From positions 1 to 11,046 of the forward strand of contig UREO01000076.1 in NCBI GenBank assembly GCA_900546895.1: a stretch of DNA of 11,046 nucleotides. The letters are read 5' to 3'. Under the pieces are notes generated by a model, which saw nothing but the letters and a program-made list of their open reading frames with translations, was not told the origin of the DNA and ran no database searches. The stretch comes from an uncultured Oscillospiraceae bacterium. Lineage in GTDB: Bacteria; Bacillota; Clostridia; Oscillospirales; Acutalibacteraceae. This document shows, piece after piece, positions 1 to 6,290 of this stretch. Position 1 is the stretch's first letter, and every line of letters starts with the position of its first letter. The translations under genes and the position numbers were made by a program.

Positions 1-615
1 AATGTAAATTTCAAAGAAGCGGAAGGAGCGGGCGCCGATCAGCTTGGCCTGGGCCATGATGTCCACAATGGAAATGCTGAATGCCAGCGACGTTTCCTTT
101 ACCATGGAGATAAAGGAATTCCCCAGCGGGGGAAGCGCAACCTTGAACGCCTGTGGGATAATGATGCGGACCATCGCCTGCCTTGTGGTCATGTTGACGC
201 TGTAGCATGCTTCCAGCTGTCCGGAATCGACCGAGAGCATGGCGCTCCGGATGGTTTCGGACATATACGCGCCGGAATTAAAGGAAAACGCCACGACACC
301 GAAAACCAGGGTCGGGATTCCGTCGACGTTCAGATTCCATTGGAACTGCTCGTTTAGCGCCTGAAGGAAAATCGGCGTTCCGTAATACACGAGGAAGAGC
401 TGGACCAGCGTGGGGGTTCCGCGAATAAAAGACACATAGATTTTGCTGATCGGCTCCAGAACGCGGATATGAAAATAGCGGATCAGGGCGATCCCCAGAG
501 CGATCATCAGTCCGATCAGGGAGGAAACCACTGCAAGCCCGAGGGTAACCGGCAGATAGGACACAATTTCAGGCACGGTGGAAATCATAAATGCGGGGTC
601 AAATAATTTATTCAT
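1..615 (-). CDS. Polar amino-acid (probably cystine) ABC transporter permease, 3' part cut by window edge
   Basis: This is the membrane permease of an amino-acid uptake ABC transporter (HisM/BPD_transp_1 family). 205 codons are visible, reading MNKLFDPAF at the start, and the frame runs off the left edge without a stop, so roughly the last tenth is missing. Hydrophobic segments lie near residues 18-45, 68-86, 100-116 and 158-185. The cytoplasmic EAA loop that docks the ATPase is at about residues 135-155 (EACYSVNMTTRQ, then RIIIPQAF). The start ATG is preceded by AAGGAGA, 11 bases upstream. It follows the solute-binding protein gene by 111 bases on the same strand, so the two form one operon; an ATPase gene is expected beyond the edge. 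Similarity to TcyB/TcyL cystine permeases and the cysteine-rich leader upstream suggest cystine, but specificity cannot be read from the permease alone. Confidence 0.9.
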   Translation of the reverse strand, partial: MNKLFDPAFMISTVPEIVSYLPVTLGLAVVSSLIGLMIALGIALIRYFHIRVLEPISKIYVSFIRGTPTLVQLFLVYYGTPIFLQALNEQFQWNLNVDGIPTLVFGVVAFSFNSGAYMSETIRSAMLSVDSGQLEACYSVNMTTRQAMVRIIIPQAFKVALPPLGNSFISMVKETSLAFSISIVDIMAQAKLIGARSFRFFEIYI

Positions 616-726
616 AGAAAGTCAAGTCTCCTTGCAGATCTTTGCCAATTTCCTTTTCCGGCGAAACGGCCGCCAGAAAGAAGCGGACCGTTTAAACCGT
701 ATTCCTTCTGCCGCCTGTGTCTGAAA

Positions 727-1620
727 TTAAGAGGTCCGGTCGGTAATGGCTTTTTCCGTTGAATAGTCCTCGCCAAGATACTTTTTAGAGATTTCAACAA
801 GCTTTCCGCTGTCGGTCAGGGTTTTCAGTGCCTTATCGATCAGTTTTTTATAACCGGTTCCTTTTTCATTTTTAGAGAAAAGGAAAAATTCCGGTTTTAC
901 GCCCAACTCCGGCGCCAGTGTGTAACCCAGATCAAGGTTCTGTTTTTCGGCAATCAGCTTTGTCGTTACCTCACTGTTGATGGTGGCGTCCACACGGCCG
1001 GAGATGATGTCCTGAAGCATCAGGGTAACATCGCCGTCGTAGTATTTCAGTTTAATCGCGTTATTGTTTTTCTTGTTGTAGTCCTCCAGCCAGACGGTGT
1101 TATTGGAACCGACGCCCGCCGCTACCGTTTTTCCATGAAGGTCCTTCAGGGAATGAATGTCCGTGCGGCCGCCTTTATAGATAATGGAGTTCGCGGCATA
1201 AGAATAGGGGAGCTCTGAAAATTGATATTTTTCTTCTCTGGATGGGTTTTTGGCAATTTGGCTGGCGATCATATCGAATTTCCCGGATTCCAGCGCGACA
1301 AAAATAGAATCCCACGCCGTAGGCTGAAATTTAAATTCCACTTCGGGGATCAGTTCGTCCAGCGCGCGGACGACTGCAATGTCGTATCCGTCGACGGTAC
1401 CGTCCGCGTTCACATAGTTAAATGGCGGGTAGGCCCCTTCGGTTCCAACGATCACGGTTTCCGTCTTGGTACCGGAAGAAGCCGGTGTCGCGGCGGAAGA
1501 TGCGGACGTGTCCGCCGCCGAACCGGTGGCTGCGGGTGCCGCGGCATTTGCGCAGGCGGCGGTCAGCAGAAGCAGAAGAGTAGCCAGGAAGAGAGAAATT
1601 GATTTTGCGCTCTTTTTCAT
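727..1620 (-). CDS. Amino-acid (probably cystine) ABC transporter solute-binding lipoprotein
   Basis: Extracellular substrate-binding protein of the SBP_bac_3 family, 297 residues, a normal length. It has a lipoprotein-type signal: MKKSAK, a hydrophobic run, then LTAAC with Cys23 as the likely lipidated residue. The -3 residue is Thr, so the lipobox is slightly non-standard. A low-complexity Ala/Ser/Thr linker (about 24-50) precedes the binding fold, which opens with VGTEGAYPPFNYVNADG and continues with the family-typical GYDIAVVRAL, WDSIFVALESGKFDMIAS and GKTVAAGVGSN stretches. I chose the ATG at 1620 because AAAGAGG lies eight bases before it; the in-frame ATG at 1638 overlaps no good ribosome site. 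It is the first structural gene after a long regulated leader and precedes the permease. Cystine as ligand is inferred from family resemblance and the leader; other polar amino acids are possible. Confidence 0.9.
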   Translation of the reverse strand: MKKSAKSISLFLATLLLLLTAACANAAAPAATGSAADTSASSAATPASSGTKTETVIVGTEGAYPPFNYVNADGTVDGYDIAVVRALDELIPEVEFKFQPTAWDSIFVALESGKFDMIASQIAKNPSREEKYQFSELPYSYAANSIIYKGGRTDIHSLKDLHGKTVAAGVGSNNTVWLEDYNKKNNNAIKLKYYDGDVTLMLQDIISGRVDATINSEVTTKLIAEKQNLDLGYTLAPELGVKPEFFLFSKNEKGTGYKKLIDKALKTLTDSGKLVEISKKYLGEDYSTEKAITDRTS

Positions 1621-1667
1621 ATGTAAAACCTCTTTCATTTTTTAAGTATAAAACTTGGATTCTATTT

Positions 1668-1751
1668 TTAAATATAACAGCGGCTGCACCTTCTACACAT
1701 TCGCGTATGGCGATGGATGCAGCGAATCATTTTTCCCTTTAAGCAGTTCAT
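1668..1751 (-). CDS. Cysteine-rich 27-residue leader peptide upstream of the transporter
   Basis: A small frame not covered by larger genes: MNCLKGKMIRC followed by IHRHTRMCRRCSRCYI and a TAA stop. It contains five Cys (positions 3, 11, 19, 22, 25), six Arg and two His. The start ATG has AAAGGA eight bases upstream, an ideal ribosome site; a second in-frame ATG at codon 8 has a weaker AAAGGG. It lies inside the transporter leader, downstream of a near-consensus promoter, and ends 47 bases before the binding-protein start. Its 3' half overlaps an eight-base-pair hairpin (1683-1723). By analogy with amino-acid leader peptides, ribosome stalling at Cys codons when charged tRNA-Cys is scarce could change leader folding. 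The sequence, ribosome site and position are seen; the regulatory role is inferred. No terminator is visible between it and the structural gene, so control might act on translation. Confidence 0.65.
   Translation of the reverse strand: MNCLKGKMIRCIHRHTRMCRRCSRCYI
1683..1723 (-). promoter_or_regulatory. Hairpin inside the leader-peptide coding region
   Basis: On the minus strand GCTGCATC (1723-1716) pairs with GGTGCAGC (1690-1683), eight pairs including one G-U. Inside it TCGC (1713-1710) pairs with GCGA (1704-1701) around a five-base loop. The hairpin covers leader-peptide codons 10-23, where four of the five Cys codons lie at or inside its arms, so a ribosome stalled there would open it. 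No U-run follows, so it is not a terminator itself. Confidence 0.5.
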
Positions 1752-1778
1752 AAGTAACATCCTTTCCCAAAATCTCAT

Positions 1779-1852
1779 CCCTGTTTCATAAGCGTACATA
1801 TGCTTTTATCTGATAAAGCATACTTTTCATATAATTAATATATGAAATAGGG
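1779..1852 (-). promoter_or_regulatory. Structured 5' leader with alternative stems
   Basis: On the minus strand the transcript begins close to CCCTATTTCATA (1852-1841), which pairs with TATGAAACAGGG (1790-1779) with 11 of 12 positions matched. The same 5' arm can instead pair locally: TTTCATATA (1847-1839) with TATATGAAA (1833-1825), nine perfect pairs around a five-base loop. The two pairings cannot coexist. Enclosed by the long stem is a further hairpin, TATGCTTT with AAAGCATA (about 1822-1799). This is a riboswitch-like architecture, but I match it to no known riboswitch class. The DNA-level repeat at 1825-1847 could alternatively be a protein operator just downstream of the start site. 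Confidence 0.5.
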
Positions 1853-1860
1853 TTGCAATA

Positions 1861-1889
1861 AGGATAAAAGATTTTCTCCTTTTTGTCAA
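1861..1889 (-). promoter_or_regulatory. Sigma-A-type promoter of the transporter operon
   Basis: Minus-strand TTGACA (1889-1884) is followed by a 17-base spacer and TATCCT (1866-1861). The -35 is perfect and the -10 matches four of six. The start site would be near 1854, giving a leader of about 234 bases before the binding-protein gene. Confidence 0.75.
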
Positions 1890-2053
1890 GAGACTTTTTA
1901 TCGCTGAAATAGTCAAATACCAATTTAAAGCTTTTCTCCGGCATCTATCTTTCTATATAGAATATTTTTCGCACTCTTCGGTGAAATGAAATGCATAGAA
2001 AGAAATACAGAGATCCGCGCAAATTTTACATTTTCAGAGATCTACTCCCAAAT

Positions 2054-2102
2054 AACAAAAAAGCGCAATGCCTGCATTTCAGACATTTGCGCTCTTTTTG
2101 TT
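2054..2102 (-). terminator. Rho-independent terminator of the DUF3892-like gene
   Basis: On the minus strand AGCGCAAATGTCTG pairs with CAGGCATTGCGCT around a short loop, followed by TTTTTTGTT. The flanking A and T runs also pair, so it could work in both directions. It lies about 120 bases after the stop of the gene at 2221-2526 and isolates that gene from the transporter promoter. The 5' flank of the transporter promoter (1890-2050) holds no gene. Confidence 0.8.
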
Positions 2103-2220
2103 GAATTGTAATATTCCCGGAAGTATAATAGGATTGATAAAAATTGATGGCTGTCATGCTGTTTGGAAAACAGGAAGAAATCTGCTGTAGGCAGCTCGGA
2201 ACAGCTGCCCTGCCGCTTGC

Positions 2221-2526
2221 TTATGACTGGTCGGAACGGGAAACGGAAGGTAAATTGCTCAGATTGTTGCCGTCGCTGCCGTCGGGAATGGACTTGAGAT
2301 ATTCGGTGTCGCCCCGATGGGCAATCCCAACGCCGGTTATTCCGCCCTGTCTGGCCAGCTGAACGGCCTGCGCTTTATCCAGAACCGTGTTGTCGGAAAG
2401 CTGGTAACCGGTCACTCTGCCGCTTTCTTTTACCAGTCCGGTGATACTGCGGGCGTTGGGCGCGGGCGATGGAATATTATCCAGCGTGTTCCGGGCAAGC
2501 GTATTCTGATCCTGATTTTGTTCCAC
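2221..2526 (-). CDS. Small DUF3892-like protein
   Basis: A 101-residue soluble protein. The core, about residues 28-95, runs ITGLVKESGRVTGYQLSDN, then a KAQAVQLARQGGITGVG segment and EYLKSIPDGSDGNNLSNLP, which I recognise as the DUF3892 family common in spore-forming Firmicutes; its function is unknown. The N-terminus is a hydrophilic Gln/Asn-rich tail. The start is GTG at 2526, set by AGGAGG seven bases upstream; no ATG is better placed. It is monocistronic, with its own terminator at 2054-2102. It is transcribed away from the PAP2 gene, sharing 123 bases of upstream DNA that contain a 16-bp palindrome. Confidence 0.75.
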   Translation of the reverse strand: MEQNQDQNTLARNTLDNIPSPAPNARSITGLVKESGRVTGYQLSDNTVLDKAQAVQLARQGGITGVGIAHRGDTEYLKSIPDGSDGNNLSNLPSVSRSDQS

Positions 2527-2585
2527 TTGAGTTCCTCCTTTGCTGTTTTTGATTAGTTTGCTCAGCTATTCAAAAATTATCGATT

Positions 2586-2601
2586 TGAAAGAATTCTTTC
2601 A
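2586..2601. promoter_or_regulatory. 16-bp perfect palindrome between divergent genes
   Basis: TGAAAGAATTCTTTCA is a perfect palindrome lying between the divergent DUF3892-like and PAP2 genes, 49 bases before the PAP2 start. TGAAAGAAA recurs at 2634-2642. It could be an operator for one or both genes; I recognise no specific regulator, and it could be chance in AT-rich DNA. Confidence 0.3.
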
Positions 2602-2649
2602 TCAGGGCATCGCTACCGGTCCTCTATAGTTTGTGAAAGAAATTGAGCC

Positions 2650-3168
2650 ATGATCGCAGAAAGGATATTTTTATTGAATAAGGAACGATATGACAAAATC
2701 AGGCAATGGTTTTTACTTCACCCGGCATGGTTAAGCAGTATGAAGCTGCTAAACCTCTGGCTGCCGCGCATTGTTTACTGTGCGTATCCCGCCCTGCTGA
2801 CGGTGTTGGTTATTTGGAGGGATGAGCGTATCTTTCAGGTGCTGCTGATACCGGCTTTCGTTTTCGGCGCCGTGACCGTGATGCGAAAGCTCTGGAATCT
2901 GCCGCGGCCATATGAAAAACTGGGGATAGAACCGCTGATTCCCCGCGAAAAGAGAGGGCATTCTTTTCCAAGCAGGCACGTAGCTTCTGTAACCATTATC
3001 GCGGTTGCCTGTTGGTATATCTGGCTTCCCATTGGAATTGCAATGTCGGTGATTGCGCTGATGATCGCCGTTATCCGGCCCCTTGCCGGCATTCATTTTC
3101 CAAAAGATGTGATTGCCGGTATGGTGTTTAGCCTCCTGACCGGCATCATCGGATTCTGGCTTGTGTAA
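2650..3168 (+). CDS. PAP2-family membrane phosphatase
   Basis: A 172-residue integral membrane protein of the PAP2/phosphatidic acid phosphatase superfamily, which hydrolyses lipid phosphates such as undecaprenyl pyrophosphate or phosphatidylglycerol phosphate at the membrane. The three active-site motifs are visible: RKLWNLPRP (79-87), SFPSRH (105-110, with catalytic His110) and the R143 to H149 to D153 set in RPLAGIHFPKD. Hydrophobic segments are near 38-56, 62-78, 112-120, 122-142 and 154-172. The length suits small bacterial lipid phosphatases. The ATG at 2650 is the first possible start, since an in-frame TGA lies at 2644; the ribosome site is weak (GAAAG). It stands alone and converges on the VanZ-like gene with 92 bases between. 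I see no clear terminator in that gap. The substrate cannot be decided. Confidence 0.85.
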   Translation: MIAERIFLLNKERYDKIRQWFLLHPAWLSSMKLLNLWLPRIVYCAYPALLTVLVIWRDERIFQVLLIPAFVFGAVTVMRKLWNLPRPYEKLGIEPLIPREKRGHSFPSRHVASVTIIAVACWYIWLPIGIAMSVIALMIAVIRPLAGIHFPKDVIAGMVFSLLTGIIGFWLV

Positions 3169-3260
3169 TCCGTTGTGGGAACCGCTGTTTCTTCCCTGCT
3201 GACCGTAAACGCTGTTTTCAAACCCTTTGTCTGCCGGTTTTCCCAATAAACCATGGACTT

Positions 3261-3779
3261 TTACAGATTTGATACGATCAGAAACGCCAGCAGGGCGACG
3301 GCCAGCAGTGTTCCGGCCAATGCAACTGCGTTTAAAACCGTGCTGGTTTTCCGCTGCGTTTTTAGCAGTCTGCGGACAGCGGCATAGACCGCGATCCCAA
3401 GGATTCCCCCGAACGTATTGCCGATCAGGTCGGTGATGTCGGACGCCCCGACTGCCAGAATAAACTGCATTGCCTCATAAAAGAAGCTTACGCTGAAGAT
3501 CGGAATGACTTTTTTCAGGAAAGACCAGTTGTCTTTCAGCATACTGATATAAAGCCCGAACGGGACGAAAATCAAGATATTTCCGTAGATTTCCGACCAT
3601 TCAATCCTGTCGTTTACGACTACCGACTGGTAAAAAGGGATCAGGTTGATACTGCGGAAGGGATAAAATGGTTCAAAAGGGGACTTCATCTTGAATAATA
3701 TAATCCAGGTCATTACGAGCAGATAAACAGCGAATAAGCTTCCTGTCAGAATTCGCTGTCTGGTTTCTTTCTTTTCCAT
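3261..3779 (-). CDS. VanZ-like membrane protein
   Basis: A 172-residue membrane protein of the VanZ-like family. In the vancomycin cluster VanZ gives low-level teicoplanin resistance, but most chromosomal members have no defined role and may act at the envelope. Family signatures are RSINLIPF (42-49), GNILIFVPFG (66-75), and the polar segment with E102, Q105, D114, D117 and N121 leading into GGILG (124-128). About five hydrophobic segments are seen, near 11-29, 64-80, 89-109, 118-138 and 149-170. The start is fixed by AAGGAGG five bases before the ATG. It has its own strong promoter with an overlapping inverted repeat, so it is probably a single regulated gene. Nothing nearby points to glycopeptide resistance. 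Confidence 0.85.
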   Translation of the reverse strand: MEKKETRQRILTGSLFAVYLLVMTWIILFKMKSPFEPFYPFRSINLIPFYQSVVVNDRIEWSEIYGNILIFVPFGLYISMLKDNWSFLKKVIPIFSVSFFYEAMQFILAVGASDITDLIGNTFGGILGIAVYAAVRRLLKTQRKTSTVLNAVALAGTLLAVALLAFLIVSNL

Positions 3780-3829
3780 AGAGACCTCCTTAAACCTTTA
3801 TAATAAGATGATCCTTGATTGCTTGTACC

Positions 3830-3870
3830 ACTGTATTAATAATACTAATACAGTAATGTGATTATGTCAA
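3830..3870 (-). promoter_or_regulatory. Promoter with overlapping 25-bp operator-like inverted repeat
   Basis: Minus-strand TTGACA (3870-3865), a 17-base spacer and TAGTAT (3847-3842) form a good promoter for the VanZ-like gene. A perfect inverted repeat, ACTGTATTA (3830-3838) and TAATACAGT (3846-3854) with seven bases between, covers the -10, as expected for a repressor site. The arm sequence resembles GTATTAATAC-type sites of small Firmicute repressors (for example GntR/YtrA-like), but I assign no regulator. A related half-site is found before the hydrogenase operon (6245-6260). Confidence 0.65.
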
Positions 3871-3978
3871 TACGAAAATTGACTTACAGTATTTCCGGTT
3901 CGTTTTGCAACAGATCCGTTTTGTCTTATAAATGGAAATTGCAATCGGAAGCAATAGGAATAATCGTTTCAGATCAGC

Positions 3979-4022
3979 AAAAAAAGGCCGGAGTCCCGCA
4001 TTAACAGGATTTCGGCCTTTTT
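3979..4022 (-). terminator. Terminator of the group B hydrogenase operon
   Basis: On the minus strand AAAAAGGCCGAAATCC (4022-4007) pairs with the arm at 3996-3981, 16 pairs with two G-U wobbles around a ten-base loop, followed by TTTTTTT. It lies about 45 bases after the stop of the last operon gene. The A-rich 5' side makes it potentially bidirectional. Confidence 0.85.
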
Positions 4023-4064
4023 ATCAATTTCATTGGGTTGTCAGAATAATCTCAAAATAAATTC

Positions 4065-4439
4065 TTATCTTTTTCCGGTTTTCACCAAATCAGAGTGTAT
4101 TTCGCACAGAGTCTCCCTGTTTTCCAAATCCAGCTGTTTTTGAAAACATTTGGAGATGATTCCTTCCGGAAATTTTATCATAGCTACTCCGCACTGCTTC
4201 ATTTCCCGGAACATTTCGGGGTCGACCAATGCAGCGGCCGCGGCAGGGTCGATGCTGTTCGTCGATTTTTTCCGAAGGTATTCGTTGTAGCTCATATTGC
4301 GGCACGGATATTCGTCGGTTATGTTTTCGGCGTCTTCGATAAACAAAAGATCGGTAAAATCACAGATGCCGAGGTCCAGCCCATTGAAATCCCGGCCGGA
4401 AACCGCGTGATAATAATCGCATAATTTACAGTCCAACAT
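4065..4439 (-). CDS. Four-cysteine protein of unknown function in the hydrogenase operon
   Basis: A 124-residue soluble protein that I do not recognise by function. Four cysteines lie in the N-terminal half: C4 and C7 (MLDCKLCDYYH), C26 (GLDLGICDF) and C46 (DEYPCRNMSYNEYLRKK), a spacing that could bind zinc or an Fe-S cluster. The C-terminal half adds three more cysteines (ending ...KCFQKQ and TLCEIHSD) and looks mainly helical. The start ATG at 4439 is chosen because AAGGAGG sits six bases before it; an upstream in-frame start would overlap the hydrogenase stop without a ribosome site. It begins 28 bases after the hydrogenase gene and is the last gene before the terminator, so it is co-transcribed. 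A role as accessory or redox partner to the hydrogenase is inference from position. Confidence 0.75.
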   Translation of the reverse strand: MLDCKLCDYYHAVSGRDFNGLDLGICDFTDLLFIEDAENITDEYPCRNMSYNEYLRKKSTNSIDPAAAAALVDPEMFREMKQCGVAMIKFPEGIISKCFQKQLDLENRETLCEIHSDLVKTGKR

Positions 4440-4467
4440 AGAAATCCTCCTTATAGGGTCGATAAAC

Positions 4468-5886
4468 TTACCTGACCGGCACAAATTCGCCCATTTCCTT
4501 GTGTGCCTGCTTCGCGTAATTGTCGATGCTCATTTTGTTTTTCATCGCATGGTTCAGGCTGATGCAGGCGGCTCCGCCGGCACATCCGCCGACGCAGGCC
4601 ATTCCCTCTATAAAGTTTTCAGCCAGCTTTCCTTTCGAGGCTTTGAACAGTGCGGTGCGGCATTCCTCCAGCCCGTCGCAGATCGCCGGTTCGACCTGAA
4701 AATCGATATGCTTTTCCTCCAGCGCGTTGGAAACCGCCTCTGTCACGCCGCCGTTCCTTGCAAAAATCCTGCCGAAGTAAGAAGCGTCGCTCAACTTTCT
4801 TTCTTCCAGCTCTTCCAGATGGATATCCAGACCGCCGAAGATTGCCTGCAGCTCCTCAAAGGTGATTACGCTGTCGACAATCCCTTTCAGCTCTTCTTTC
4901 TGAAATTCCATTTTCTTGGCGATGCAGGGGCCGATGAACACTACCTTCGCCGTTTTATCGACCGTCTTGATCAGCCTTGCCGTCTCGACCATCGGAGAAG
5001 CATTGCTCGAAATATTGTTTTCCAGTTCCGGAAAATTCGCTTTGATATACCGGACAAAGGCCGGGCAGCAGGAGGTCGTCAGAAATTCCTTTTCGACAAG
5101 CTCTTCCGCTTCCTTATGCGCTACGATGTCCGCGCCGAGGGCCGCTTCAACGACCCGGTTAAAGCCCATTTTATACAGTCCGGCTGCCACCTGCCCGACC
5201 TTCGCGTAGGAGAACTGGCTGGCGATTGCCGGCGCGACCGCGGCATATACCCGGAAGTTTTCCCCATTATTCGATTCCCGTATCATCTGCAGAACGTCCA
5301 GAACGTACGATTTATCCACAATAGCGCCAAACGGGCATTGACGGACACACGCGCCGCAGCGGATGCATTTGTCCGGATCGATATCCGCCTTGTTTTGTTC
5401 ATCCAGTAAGATTGCCTTTGCCTTACACGCGTTGATGCACGGCCTTTCCTGCTCCGTAATCGCATGGTAAGGGCAGGCTCTCATGCACTGGCCGCACCCC
5501 TTGCACTTTTCAGGGTCGATGACCGCTTTATGATTTACAAACGTAATCGCCTTTGCCGGACATGCGCCTTGGCAGCGGTGGGCAATGCAGCCCTGACAGG
5601 TTTCCGTGACCAGAAAGCGCTTGTTCGGACATTCTTCACAGGCAATATCGATGACCTCTACAACGTTTTTGTTGTCCGCGTTGCCGCCCATCGCCATCTT
5701 TACGCGCTCCTCCACAATTGCCCTTTCCCGGTAAATGCAGCACCGCATCGTTGCTTTGGGTCCTGGAACAATCGTGCGAGGAATATCATACAGCTTTGCG
5801 GGCAGTTCGTTCCTTGACGAAAGCCGGACCACCTCTTTCAGTACCCTGTATTTCAGTTCCTGTACGTTGGAATCAAAAATTAACAA
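4468..5886 (-). CDS. Group B monomeric [FeFe]-hydrogenase
   Basis: A 472-residue iron-only hydrogenase that interconverts protons and H2, probably with ferredoxin, in the cytoplasm. The N-terminal half carries three Fe-S regions: ACEEC (82-86) with CQGC, C105 and C109 (97-110); CKGCGQCMRACP (128-139) with C150 and C154; and CIRCGACVRQCP (174-185). The H-cluster domain follows with L1 TTSCCPAF (270-277), L2 IGPCIAKKME (318-327) and L3 MACVGGCAGGA (429-439). The Cys pair in L1 keeps both the cluster ligand and the proton-relay Cys. PAF and the AGGA ending are the group B (TIGR04105-like) variant, not group A. I place the start at TTG 5886, eight bases after GAGAGGG, which gives a protein opening LIFDSNVQELKY; GTG 5895 lies inside that ribosome site. 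It is the middle gene of a three-gene operon. Confidence 0.93.
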   Translation of the reverse strand: MLIFDSNVQELKYRVLKEVVRLSSRNELPAKLYDIPRTIVPGPKATMRCCIYRERAIVEERVKMAMGGNADNKNVVEVIDIACEECPNKRFLVTETCQGCIAHRCQGACPAKAITFVNHKAVIDPEKCKGCGQCMRACPYHAITEQERPCINACKAKAILLDEQNKADIDPDKCIRCGACVRQCPFGAIVDKSYVLDVLQMIRESNNGENFRVYAAVAPAIASQFSYAKVGQVAAGLYKMGFNRVVEAALGADIVAHKEAEELVEKEFLTTSCCPAFVRYIKANFPELENNISSNASPMVETARLIKTVDKTAKVVFIGPCIAKKMEFQKEELKGIVDSVITFEELQAIFGGLDIHLEELEERKLSDASYFGRIFARNGGVTEAVSNALEEKHIDFQVEPAICDGLEECRTALFKASKGKLAENFIEGMACVGGCAGGAACISLNHAMKNKMSIDNYAKQAHKEMGEFVPVR

Positions 5887-5938
5887 ATTACACACCCTCT
5901 CACAAGTCGAACCGGATCGTTCGGAAAACAGGAAGCGG

Positions 5939-6190
5939 TCAGCAAGAGCCGACCGTCTGAAGAACATATTCCCCGAACACATTTTCCAGATTTTCCGCTG
6001 AGACATAATCGGTAAATTTCTCTCCGAATCTGACCGGGATTCCGGGCTGGGCGAAATCGCCGACACAAAGTGAAGCGCTGAGCAAAACCTTATTTTCCAG
6101 ATGATTTTCTTCGATCAGTCTGCGAAATCCTTTTAATACATCCAGAGCTTTCCGCCGCAGCGATTTTCCAATGTATACTTCGATCACCAT
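5939..6190 (-). CDS. Thioredoxin-fold [2Fe-2S] ferredoxin-like protein lacking most cluster ligands
   Basis: An 83-residue protein resembling the NuoE-like thioredoxin-fold ferredoxins that often precede [FeFe]-hydrogenase genes. The fold signatures are present: IEVYIGKSL (3-11), RLIEENHLENKVLLSASLC (24-42), PGIPVRF (49-55), and a C-terminal helix ending EYVL. Family members use four Cys in a C-x4-C and C-x3-C pattern. Here the first pair is Tyr6 and Leu11, and the second is Cys42 and Phe46, so three of four ligands are gone. Cys83 at the very end is not in the usual place. It should not hold a normal [2Fe-2S] cluster and may be a structural or regulatory remnant. The ATG at 6190 follows AGGTGGAG by six bases. 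It is the first gene of the operon, 52 bases before the hydrogenase. Confidence 0.7.
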   Translation of the reverse strand: MVIEVYIGKSLRRKALDVLKGFRRLIEENHLENKVLLSASLCVGDFAQPGIPVRFGEKFTDYVSAENLENVFGEYVLQTVGSC

Positions 6191-6244
6191 ACAAAACTCC
6201 ACCTATCCTTTGTGAAACCATTTTTCAGAATTGATAAATAATTC

Positions 6245-6290
6245 ACACTATTAATACTGTAAAGGTAGCACGGCAGGAAAAAACCGTCAA
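6245..6290 (-). promoter_or_regulatory. Candidate promoter and operator of the group B hydrogenase operon
   Basis: Minus-strand TTGACG (6290-6285), a 17-base spacer and TACCTT (6267-6262), preceded by TGC like an extended -10, form a modest promoter. Overlapping the expected start site is a near-perfect palindrome, ACACTATTAATACTGT (6245-6260), broken by one pair. It shares GTATTAATA with the repeat at the VanZ-like gene's promoter. No Rex-type TTGTTAA repeat is visible. Confidence 0.4.

Noticed and set aside
2190..2209. Seven-base-pair perfect hairpin GGCAGCT/AGCTGCC after the DUF3892-like gene
   Set aside because: No U-run on either side; a better terminator lies at 2054-2102.
4180..4187. 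Eight-base match (minus strand GTAGCTAT) to the proposed guide inside the four-cysteine gene
   Set aside because: An 8-mer is expected by chance about once in three windows of this size on both strands; matching stops right after and it lies inside a coding region.
4501..5409. Long open frame antisense to the group B hydrogenase
   Set aside because: It is the reverse-strand shadow of a well-supported gene, with no ribosome site or recognisable domain.
6233..6249. Minus-strand AGTGTGAATTATTTA near the hydrogenase promoter resembling the guide AGTGTAGCTATTTA
   Set aside because: It needs a one-base gap and mismatches in the seed; in AT-rich DNA this is not a credible guide target.
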